Of a stretch of DNA of 64,000 bases, positions 22,030 to 32,400 are shown one piece after another. This stretch comes from Acheta domesticus. Lineage: Eukaryota > Arthropoda > Insecta > Orthoptera > Gryllidae. The DNA lies in assembly GCA_031308135.1 (NCBI GenBank), contig JAHLJT010000631.1:192952549-193016548 (forward strand), written 5' to 3'. The notes under the pieces are model-generated. The model made no database searches and was not told the DNA's origin. It saw only the letters and a list, made by a program, of their open reading frames with translations. A program made the translations under genes and the position numbers. Position 1 is the stretch's first letter. Each line of letters starts with the position of its first letter.

Positions 22030-22610
22030 CTCGACTTTTGGCCGCCTAAATCGGCCAAATACCCCACCGTGCACCGGGTGATTACGTTAAGTGGACCGGC
22101 CCAATTACTCCCTTTATTTTTTTCGTAAGTAGTATTTGTAGATTTGAAATTATTATTTCTGGAATGTTACATAATTTATTTGAATTTCACTATTTTATTA
22201 ATTTAATTCATTACCACAGTTATTCCCGTTTTAATTTTAGATGCCACGTTTTGGGAAACGGCGCGAGATCCATGGCCCATTTTCTCATTTATTTGTGAAA
22301 AAGGTTATGGCAATGTGTAAAAGAATTATTTTTTCATTAAAACAGTCTATTAAATGTTATTTGTTATTTTTACAGCTTATTTCAATTTCCGGTCCACTTA
22401 ACCTTACCGGTGAGGTTAATTGGTCCTATTGCAAATGTATAAAATATTCCATATTTGACTATAACTATAAGCACAATGATGTTTGTTTTCACAATATAAC
22501 GAGAAAGCCTCTCTCAAATATCATGAGAAATTTCACGTGTATAACTCAAGTAAATAACATTTTTGACCTAGTTAAAAAAGTGGACCAGCTAACCTAACTC
22601 TTCCTTCTTT
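22030..22610. repeat. partial copy of the long-arm inverted-repeat element
   Basis: TTTTGGCCGCCTAAATCGGC followed by CAAATACCCCACCGTGC matches the arm at 13,400-13,430 (same orientation). Further on, GTGGACCGG and GGACCAGCTAACCTAACTC resemble the spacer near 13,750-13,790. An open frame at 22241-22597 is unrecognised. Confidence 0.5.
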
Positions 22611-23690
22611 TCCGGGTTTTGAAGGTTCCTCACTTTGACAGGATGAAGTGGCGGCTAAGAAGTAAACTAATTGAATTCCAAAGAACTGAACTCTACATTT
22701 TTGTTTCTAATGATGATTTACTAAGCAGTAACGTCAATAACTGTGACACCTTTGAACTTCACGAGGCTAACCTATTTTAAGAAATAAGGCTTGAAGATAA
22801 GAAGCAAGTCATATAAATTGTTCCATGAAATAATATGTACATTAAAATACTTTTTTGGCTCATACAATAAAGTCTGTCTCAATCACGAGTTTTTTTCTAT
22901 TTTGTTTTACTCCAAGTTCCAGTAATTTGGGACAAAACCAGGCAACTGTACTGCCAATCTATTGCGGGCCTTACAAGTGGGCTTTGACACATTGTTTTTT
23001 CTACTCCCATTCTATAATGCTGTCATTGAATGGCTGCAACCAGTTGCATAATGATGGTCATTTCGATACAGTTTTCATTATGATACAGGTTATTGACCAA
23101 TCACAGAGTTGCTTACAAACCAATATTGTCACTTCATTAATCATTGAGAATCTTTGCAGTAAATGTTTCGTTCGAGTGTATATATTAAAATTGCATTTAA
23201 TATTATTTTATGCTTCTCATTCTTAATTTCTTTTATTAGTAGTGATTTTTACGTGAAATATTAGTTAAAATAAATTCGATTGTAATTTCACTTTGATCGT
23301 ATTTGACTAGCGCAGTGGCAGTTATTGCAGAGAGCATTTGAGTGACGTTAAGATCTGAACGCGAGTCATTTTGTGTTATTTGCTGCTGCCGTGTGGTTGT
23401 CCTTAAAAACAGGCCAATTCTTTAGTTTAAAATATTTAGTGAATGGTGGTTCCTTCTAGTGGTGTTGACTTTCAAGAAATGAAAGAAAATGCGAAAATGG
23501 TGACGTCGGAATATTAATCCCGGAACTTATGTAGTCTCTCGCAAGCGCTCTGGTAAAGCAAATCCATCTGTGCGTGTAGGGTAGAGACGTGCCCGCTAGG
23601 TGGCCTTGGCCGAATCTTGAGTGTCGACTGCCAGGAAACGATTCAGTGGAGAAGTTTAACTTATAAAAGTTACCATAAGTCGTAGAAAAA
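22611..23690. other. no gene recognised
   Basis: AT-rich with a few GC-richer patches (for example 23,520-23,640). Open frame 22855-23226 (123 codons) has no recognisable domain and starts in low-information sequence. Confidence 0.45.
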
Positions 23691-23696
23691 GTACCA

Positions 23697-23850
23697 TATG
23701 AAACTCGATGTAATGGGTATTAATACACTCGTGTGAAGTTTACGATACTCGCTCTTTCCTCGCTCGTATCGTAATTTCACACTCGTGTATTAATACCCAT
23801 ATTATATTACATCATATATTACATATATTACATCATCGTTTCATAATGTA
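23697..23850. repeat. hairpin / palindromic repeat
   Basis: GGGTATTAATACACTCGTGT and GTTTACGATACTCGC are answered, inverted, by GTATCGTAATTTCACACTCG and TGTATTAATACCC, around a CTCGCT...CTCGCT loop. It could be a small palindromic mobile element; no target duplication was identified. Confidence 0.7.
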
Positions 23851-24769
23851 CTATTTGTGATCACAAATGCTTCCAGTAATTTTGTATGTAGTTTTTTTGT
23901 GATTTCAAATTTTCAGAACACACGACATTGTCTCAAAAACGACTCCAAACCTTTTCCGGAAAATTTCAGTAAGGAAAGATGTTCAGTTCTTCTATTATAT
24001 TCTGATAGCGTCAATTGAATGAAACTATAAAAGGACTGAAAAAATTGAAAAAATATTAAAAATGTAGGTATTTTTTATAAAACACGATAAATACAAATAA
24101 ATATTAAACCATTATGTTAATGAAGAAAATACCTATATACTATTTTCATATTTAATGTAAGGTTAGTTAGCTCTTTTTTTTGTGTACTCAGAAGTATATT
24201 TTTCTAAAACCGAAGAATCACTTGATGTTTATGTTACTTTGGATACACAATTTGAAAATAGATGATTTTGGTTGTATAAAGAGATGCATAATTAATCATG
24301 TTCGTTTCAAATTAAAGTTATCATTTTTACTCTAGAAAGAGATTTCAACTTCATTGTTATTGTTTTTAGGTACCTTTGAGGAATCAGTAAACATTTATAT
24401 ATGTTATCATTACCATATTTTTTGCTGAAGCTTTTTTCCTGGTCAAAAGGGCTTTGAAAAAGACTATTATAAATATCAACTAAGAATGTGTGTGTTTAAT
24501 ACCTGACTCATAAATTGAGTCTTTCGAAAATAATTTCTTCAGGACATGTAGTTAGCAAAGATTTCTGATAATTGTTTTAGATAGAAAATACAATGTTCTT
24601 TATTTAGTTTGTGTTATCTATAAGTAGGTGAATGTGGCGTCACCGATGCAGTAAACTGTTTCAAAAGAATTTTCATGTTTTGAAATTTTCCAAATGTTAT
24701 GCTTAGCGTTTTTCAAATAAGTTCTTACAGTACTTAGCATTGAACTTTTGAACATTGAACATTGAATTT
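23851..24769. other. AT-rich, nothing recognised
   Basis: No coding signal, and no repeat found elsewhere in the window. Confidence 0.5.
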
Positions 24770-24905
24770 TTCTGTATTCAAAATTCGACTAGAATATGGT
24801 TTAGGATAGAGACCACAGAATTATGAAAACGTGCACAAAATTCACTTATCCCCATAGCTCGTCACACGCAGTTTTTAACTGTTTTTGACGTAAATAAATA
24901 AAAAT
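24770..24905 (-). repeat. fragment of the hAT-type element
   Basis: Inverted match to 8942-9083 of the intact hAT-type element (CGACTAGAATATGGTTTAGG, ATAGAGACCACAGAATTATG). Both ends of that element are missing here. Confidence 0.8.
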
Positions 24906-25189
24906 AGAACTTGCCAACAAATTCTAGTTGCCAATAATGTTATACTCCCGTTCAAAAATTCCCAATACCCAATGTCCTTGCATGTTACCTTCATACGGGA
25001 TAGGAACTGGTAATATTGCAATTTCAAAATTGTAACAGTAGTAAAAAATACTTGAAAGTATGGATGCTGCAAATAGAATTTGGCGCGGCTACATTTTTAC
25101 GCTTTTTTGCGAACGTGCCCAAAAATACATATAAAATATCACCTTTAAGCCGTTCTTCAGCGTTGTTCTACAATACTAATAAAAATTTA

Positions 25190-25965
25190 TTCTAACTTAG
25201 TCCCGAATATTCTGTCACAAAGTTTTCTACAACTACAATTGATTCTTCCTCGTATTTGCTTAAAACTTTCATATTTTTGTCCCCTAATTTTTGAAGAGTT
25301 TAAGATTCCACAAACTCAGTTTGATTTGCGTTCATTTCTTCTTCTGCAGCCGCTCCATTAATCGTTTTGTAGGCCAATATATATGAACATTAAAACATCA
25401 TAGGTGATTGTTTTGTGTGGTTATGTGAATAAGGTGTTAGTTAAGTTTAATAACAATAAGTTATTCGCTTTCATTTGAATATCGGTATTTCACGATTAAG
25501 AACGTAAATGTGAACAGTCGAATACGGATGTGTTTTCATTCTCTAGCATTAGTAACATTTCTGTTTTTTTCTGTATTAACTTAATTTCTTCAAATTTAAT
25601 AAGTTCCAAGGTAGTACGGTACGTAGTGTTTTGCAAATTTAAGTTCACAATTTTACGGATGAAACACTTTACTTCTTATGAATAACTTAAAAGCGGCACC
25701 ACAAATGGACAGTTCTGTCTCGCGATTCTCTCAGTTTTGAACGTAGAGATTGCAACGATCAGTGTTGTCATCCTCGTGAAGCCATATTATGGTGTAGTGA
25801 AAATTACCTTGGGTATTGGAGTTTAATCAACGCCACCTTGAAACATTTATCTTGGTAGTATTGATTTAATTTCCGGTCTACCCAACACGATCCCAGCGTT
25901 GAAACACGCAAAAACAAATTTTTGGAAATTTCTTAGAATTTTCTGGTGGTCTAATCGTGAGTGAC
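25190..25965 (-). repeat. dispersed repeat A, copy 3 (inverted)
   Basis: Minus-strand counterpart of 12,251-13,060 with the same landmark order. The short ORF block aligns (LGDKNMKVLSKYEEESIVVV here), so its sense is conserved although stops flank it. The module-1 end reaches about 25,965, where a CGGACGGACA-type repeat begins. Confidence 0.65.
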
Positions 25966-26050
25966 GGACAGACACACGGACGGACACAAATACTCGGATA
26001 CACGGACGGACATAAATACACGGACGGACACACGGACACAAATACTCAAA
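25966..26050. repeat. ACGGACGGACACA-type minisatellite
   Basis: Irregular tandem ACGGAC and ACACGGAC units interspersed with AAATACTC. It starts exactly where repeat A ends. Similar CGGACGGA runs sit inside the repeat family R at 40,583 and 52,863. Confidence 0.75.
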
Positions 26051-28195
26051 TACTGTATAAGGATTGAATGTTCTTTTGAGAACAATTATCGAGTGAAAAT
26101 GAAAATTTGAGATATTACACATGGGTAAGTGTACATTAGCGGCTACACACTGTGTTAGCTGAAAACCAAAGAAGTCTGAATACTATGTTATGAAAGTGAA
26201 AAAATAGGTGATTTTTATAAAACTATTCAAGATAATTTCAATGGAAACATTCCAAAATATATTTTTCCAGGATACCAAATATTTGTTATCGGTTGCATAT
26301 TACAATTTCTTACAGAGGAACATTAAGTAAATAGAAATTGTTCGTTTACACAGATTTGTATCAGTTAATTCGTATGAATGATTTCATTGGTAACTTGTTT
26401 ATAAATTATTGGGTGGTTTAGGTGTGTTTATTGTAGGTGGAGAATTTGCTTTATAACTTGCCCTATTTTCATCTAGCATTTGCCTTCTTTTAAAAAATTG
26501 AAGTTATATTTTGTCACCCACAGATGGAAAATGGTGGCAAGCAATATATTAGGGAACTTTAAGGTTTTTTATTTGAAATGCAACCTTTTAATAAGAATTT
26601 AACATTAAGAATCAAAATACAGTTTTGGGTCTTATTGTTCCAGAAAATATGCTGAAAATTGTTAATTCTATTTTTCAATTTGAAACTTGAAAGTGCGTGG
26701 ATTTAGAGTGCAGACGAAATTTTCATCTGTAACTGGTTTAACCAACATAAATCTTCAATGTAATTATTGATAAGATTGTTTAACCTCGTTCAGAATATGT
26801 TATAACAACGGAAAGTACATTTTTGTGTATGTGAACATAAATAAATTTTAATAAGAATACATTTTTACATAGTAAACAAAGGTAAGTAAAGGAAATTTCA
26901 AATATGAAATACAGGAATTTCATTATTTCAAATTTGGTCATTTGTTTTCTTGAGCTCTTATTTGGCTAAATATGAGAAGAGTGGGGTTTTATTTATTCTG
27001 CCAGTAATACCATGAAATAAAATCGGCATTTCGTTTGCCGATACAGTTTCTACTGCATGCATTCAATGTGATCGCAAAATTCGTCAACCACGGTTAGTGA
27101 TATTTTTATTCGTAATTCAAGTAAGTTTAGAAAAAGAGAGGTAGGGATTCTGGAGCTCAAGAAAAGTGAGAAGACTTTTTGGATACGTCTTCTCATACTT
27201 TCCTGCTTTTTAATAAAAATAAAATAAATTCAATACACATGTTTGTCATTCTTTCAATACAATATGAAATCTATTTTAAAACACCACATTCATTGTGAAA
27301 AATTGTGCTACGAGACACACAATACAGCTAGACGTATGTAAATTATGTACAAAACCTTTTGTAATCAATTAACAAGATTGAATTCGTGCTTTGATGTACA
27401 TGTTTCATGGACACTAACAGCATGGGTTACAAGCCGAATACAGAGCACAATTAGTTAAAATATTAATTATTGACTTACGATCCACGACGGCTTATTTCAG
27501 TTGTATTCTGATAAATGATCGTGTTACAAAAAACTCGAAATAAAGAGTTTGTATGTAATTATTCGCTACTAGATGTAATTTTGTTAATTCATGTAGCTAC
27601 ATTGAACGATTAGTCTCACTTTATAAAATTTAGACTTCAATAAACCGTGTGTGTGATTTCATAAATAAACACGATGTGGAAGACACTTGGAAATTGAACT
27701 TATTCAAACGTATATTCAATCAATTTTTGTAACCGAAAAAATTAAAGGGCATTGTACGTTGTTAGCGAAGTGTTGTTTGGTGTCACTACCCATCGCATAC
27801 GTCAAAATGTTCCGAATGATAAATTTACATGTATGCAATCCGCAACACAAGCGAGTATAAAATATTTTCGGTTGTATTCACTGCAGGGGCACTGGGCAAA
27901 GTTTAAAAAGAAAGGTACTGGGAGAGGGAGAAATACTCGGCAAAGTTCACATTATGCACAATGGTTGAAATTTCCTTCACTGTAGGAATTCTCCGTATGA
28001 AAAAGGATGGACTTGAATCTATGTGCACAGTACCCACAGTTTCTAACTTCACTACTTCTTTCGTGAGTTTCCGTTTTTTTATGATCTTTATTTTCGATTT
28101 CATGTTGATTGAAGACATAAGCTTGCTGATTTCAGTTTCTTCATTTTCTTCTTGGGGAAAAGGAAAAAAAATACAAGAAGCTGCTTTCTGATTAT
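26051..28195. other. AT-rich intergenic DNA
   Basis: No recognisable gene, RNA or repeat copy. Open frames here are short and AT-driven. Confidence 0.5.
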
Positions 28196-28201
28196 TTTAT
28201 T
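28196..28201 (-). terminator. candidate neuroligin polyadenylation signal
   Basis: AATAAA on the minus strand about 420 bases after the neuroligin stop codon. It is the nearest canonical signal I found downstream. The segment 28,330-28,620 between is GC-rich 3' UTR-like sequence. Confidence 0.35.
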
Positions 28202-28623
28202 TCATTTCTTAATTTTTATAAATTACACCACCACTTTCCCTGCAGTTTAAATTTAAATTTGGTTTATATTAATTTAATAACATATAATTGATTGTTTTAT
28301 ACTCCATTTTAAAACGGTAAGTTTAATATCGGTCGATCCGGCTTCGCCGGGCGGGGCCTGGCTGGCCCGGAGTCGTGGCACTGCACGTCTCTTTCCGTCT
28401 TGCTCTGTCCTGTGCGTCGCACCACAGACACTGCTCGTGGCGACCGGATTGTCTCGCGCGTCGGCGTGGGGGGCGGATGAGGCGGAGGGGGCGGGGCGGG
28501 GCGGCCCCCCGTGCGTCTCTCGTTTCCTCAGAGGGCGGGGTTCGCGGGGGCGGCGTGGGGCCCCGGGGGCACGGCTGCGGCGGCGGCGGGGCGCGTCTCG
28601 AGGGCCTACCGCGCCGGCACCCA

Positions 28624-29457
28624 TCAGACGCGCATCTCGTCCATGGCGGCGGCGGGCACGCGCAGCACGCCGGCCGACGTCATGCCCCTGGGCAGCGACG
28701 CGTGCAGCAGCGGCTGCGCCTCGGCCAGCCCGGCCGAGCCGTTGGGCGGCGACGCCACCGCGCCCGGGTTGCCCGCCAGCGCGGCCGCCACCACGCCCCC
28801 GCCCGCCGCGCCGCGCTTCAGCGTGCCGCCGCCCACCACGACGGCGGGCGCGGGCGGCGGCGGCACGGCCGGGCAGCCGGCCAGCGCTACGTCGGGCGCG
28901 CCGGCCGTCAGCGCCGTGGGCGGCTGCTGCGGCGACGGCGGCGGCGCCTTGAGCGGGTTGCCGGGCGCGCCCAGCGCCGCCACGGCCGCCGCGGCCGACG
29001 GCGGCGGCTGCGTCTTGCGGCCCGCGGGCGACAGCCCGGCGCCCGGCGCCGCGTGCGCCAGCAGCACGCCCGCCTCCGTCTCCACGTCCACCACCACGCT
29101 GCCCGCGCCCGGGAAGTGCGCGTGCGCGTGCCGGTGGAAGTGGCCGTGCTTGGCCGCCAGCGCCTCGAAGTTGGCGGCCGCCAGCTGCTGTTGCTGTCGA
29201 CTCTGCTGCTGTTGCTGTTGCTGCTGCTGCTGTTGCTGCTGCAGGGACTTCACTTCCAGGCGCGTCTTGTCGCGCTGGTAGTAGACGCCGGCGAAGATGA
29301 GCACGTTGAGGATGAGCAGCGAGCAGCCGATGGCGATCGTCACGCTCAGCGCCGTCGAGTACGCCGCGTACCCCGCCGCCTCCAGGCTGGCCAACGTGTC
29401 CGAGGAGACGTTCGCGCCCGACCCGTTGTGTGGATGAGGAGCCGCCTGCTGGTGACC
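28624..29457 (-). CDS. Nlg: neuroligin terminal exon: stalk end, TM, cytoplasmic tail
   Basis: 277 codons plus TGA, acceptor TTGTTCGCAG. Exon residues 1-35 are extracellular with sequons NGS and NVS; about 36-60 form the single transmembrane helix, with the basic stop-transfer QRDKTR after it. Then a polyglutamine run (13 Gln from mixed CAG/CAA, Ser-Arg, 4 more Gln), a His-rich stretch (KHGHFHRHAHAHF) and a long Ala/Pro/Gly-rich tail ending DEMRV. The GC content is very high and third positions are nearly all G/C, unlike all flanking DNA. The opposite strand is also open, a by-product of this composition. The tail lacks the Thr-Thr-Arg-Val type end of vertebrate neuroligins but keeps Arg-Val. 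Confidence 0.92.
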   Translation of the reverse strand, partial: GHQQAAPHPHNGSGANVSSDTLASLEAAGYAAYSTALSVTIAIGCSLLILNVLIFAGVYYQRDKTRLEVKSLQQQQQQQQQQQQQSRQQQQLAAANFEALAAKHGHFHRHAHAHFPGAGSVVVDVETEAGVLLAHAAPGAGLSPAGRKTQPPPSAAAAVAALGAPGNPLKAPPPSPQQPPTALTAGAPDVALAGCPAVPPPPAPAVVVGGGTLKRGAAGGGVVAAALAGNPGAVASPPNGSAGLAEAQPLLHASLPRGMTSAGVLRVPAAAMDEMRV

Positions 29458-32400
29458 CTGCGAACAAGCATGCCATGTCAAGACAACCGTTTTTTATATA
29501 AACATAATCATAACTGCCAAAAATATATTGACGACCTACGTAGTCGGAGAATATCATGGGCCGGTGAAGACCACGTACTTGTTCAATGAAATATTGAAGG
29601 CAAAGAATAAATGCAGCTAAATGCAAAACTACCGATGCTGGTTACAATCACAGGAAAAAGGATATTTGTGTTCCAGTTAAAAGTTGCCTATTTAAGTTGT
29701 AAGGGAAGTTGCAGTGTGTCTGGTAGAACAATTAAACTATTTAGAAAGCGATATATTTAAAACGAGGAGAATTACTCGTTACTAAACTCTTATTGTCGTC
29801 TTCTGTAGAAATCCTTACATGCGACATACGTAGCTTAGACGAGTGCAGAAGTAACTGCCGTAGCAAATTAATTTCGAATTGCATGTATTTCTGCATAAGC
29901 CATGGATGTTTTTGATTTGCGATTGTGGCGTTGACGACAGTGGCAAACCACTACATATCACAAAATATCATTCACATCATAATTCAGTCACTCATTTCTG
30001 CTTTGTGGAGTTAAGTCAATTGCAGCGGAGAGCCTGAGAAGTAATAAATGAAACTATATACATTTTTCTATACTTGTATTACATTGATGATCACTTCATT
30101 TCATCATACGAAGTGAAAATATTTCTATTTTGCCTAGATTGAAAATTGAAATTTTCAAAATAGGTAACTGTAAGATTGCAAAGTATGTAGGTACATCGGT
30201 GTTTACAAACGTTTACCAGTTTCATGTGAATTGAAATAAACAACATCTATTGCAGAATATTAAGATGTCATAGGCCATCTCTTCGTTATGTAGTAGATGG
30301 AGGAATCTCATGCTTTATATTCACAATCTCCAGACTGTTTATCAGTTTCGCATTTAAATTAACATATTCCATTGAAGACAATAAGATACTAGCACATAAG
30401 CCTACTTTTGTTTACGTGGTAGATGAAGGCATTTGATGCTTTGTACGCGACGATGATATCTTCAATAATTATTATAGTAAACCCTCATTAACACGAATTC
30501 GCTTAAGACAAATTTTGCCGTAACACGAACAAAACTTCGATCCCGCCGAAGAGATTACGGTAATTCAGGACATTCATAGTACTCAGATAACACAAATTTG
30601 TATAACACGAACTCCAATTACTTCGATCCCTTGGAATTCGTGTTAATGAGGGTTTACTGTAATACTAACTCACTGTGGTGATTAAAATATCACTTCCGGT
30701 TAGAATGTAAGAGCTTATTACAGCTTCTTAAGCATTTTCCTTAGTGTACAGTTGTTTGCTAAATTAAATGTTGATTGTGAAAAGAGATTAACGAGTTTTC
30801 CAGAGTTCAAGAGTAATTAACAGTGAGAAAGTCTGAAGAGCAGAATAAAGCCTGAAACCACCGGAAATGATTTTGGATTTCATAAAAGCTTGCGCATACA
30901 AAACTAACGAGTTTCGATCCATGGGATATACCTCTGGCTTGTTTAGTTGGCTTTTTCAGGACAACAGGAAGTACAAGTACTTGGAATTTAAACGTCCTTT
31001 AAAACTTCTCATTTCTCTTGGTTTGTGTTTTGTGCTCTCGGCGAAAACCACGAACTTGTTAACTACAAAATTCAAGGGGAAGCACAAGTGCAGCTAAAAG
31101 CAAGACAATCGATGATGCTTGCAATTACTGAAAAAAAGGTAATTATGTTGCAGATAAAAGCTACCATTTAAGTTGGAAGAGAGATTGTAGTGTGTCTATT
31201 AGCACAATTAAACTATTTAGAAAGCGATACATAGATTTAAAAGAGTAAATTGCTCGTTACTAAACTCTGATCGTCGTCTTCTGCATTGTAAAGAAGTTTT
31301 ATTCTTTAAGTAGGTCGAAAGTGAAGAGTTTTATTACAAATGCTATACAGGTGAATCATGATTGGAAGAAAAAAATTGGGATTATTAAGATCGGTGTTTT
31401 TATTGCTATTTCAGTATTGGAGTTTAATGTCAAACAATTTTATATATTTTCTTGTAGACAAAATGTTGCAAATCATTAAGCCTTCTAAGGGACTTAAATG
31501 TTAACTTAATTATTATAACAGAAAATAATTGAAGTGATTATTCTTTTTTGTTTTATGTTGTAATTGAATTAATTTTTATACAATTTGTTACTTTGTCGTT
31601 TTTATTTACATTTATTAGCATTAAGTAGGCAGTTTCATTTATTTATCATTTTCCGTAAAAAGTTTGGTTAGCGAATCTCCCTATTGTACCAGAACATACT
31701 TGTATTTCCTGAGGCAATGGACTACTGCTGTAAACACGTGTTTCATGTCTTCATAAAAGACACGATGTCTTCCCTTACTTCAATAGAACAAACGAAATAC
31801 GAGGAATAATTCATTACTATTATTGGAATCAAATTTAAACAACTAAACGTGTCGTTAATAATTACATGACTTGCATACAGTGTGGCATCAATTGTAGTGC
31901 CTTAACTTTGCAAATTCTGTAGGAAACGCTTTAGATTACAGTATATTGTGATTATAAATTAATGTTAATTAAATTACAAAAAATAAATGAAAAGTAAAAT
32001 AAGATAACTTATATCATAAACATCATGTTCTAAAGCAGCAATCTCACACCAATCTTTATAGTCAAAATCGAACACAACGAAGAAGTTTCCTTGACTCTTG
32101 AGTTCGTGTTGATCATGCGATTCTACCGCCCTGGCTGGTTCAGTTTGCGCTGATTTGTAAACGTGCTACCTGTGTGTTTTCACTATCATTATTTTTCAAT
32201 TGATTTCCTTATTTTCCACGTATCATACGAATGATTAGAGAATTTTTACAGAGCGTGTCGTAAAACGATATGAGGCAGTCATGTCACGTGTATCGTGTGA
32301 AGGGTAAAGCGCCTTTTTACACATTTAGTTCTAAAGCCTACGATAAATGGAACGCTAACATTTAATTTCCCGGGATGTCTCATTATGAATGAGCAATGTT

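Noticed and set aside
28375..29589. Long + strand frames (404, 256, 171 codons) opposite the neuroligin exon
   Set aside because: They are mirror readings of a very GC-rich exon whose minus frame has clear neuroligin homology; Arg/Ala-rich with no domain.
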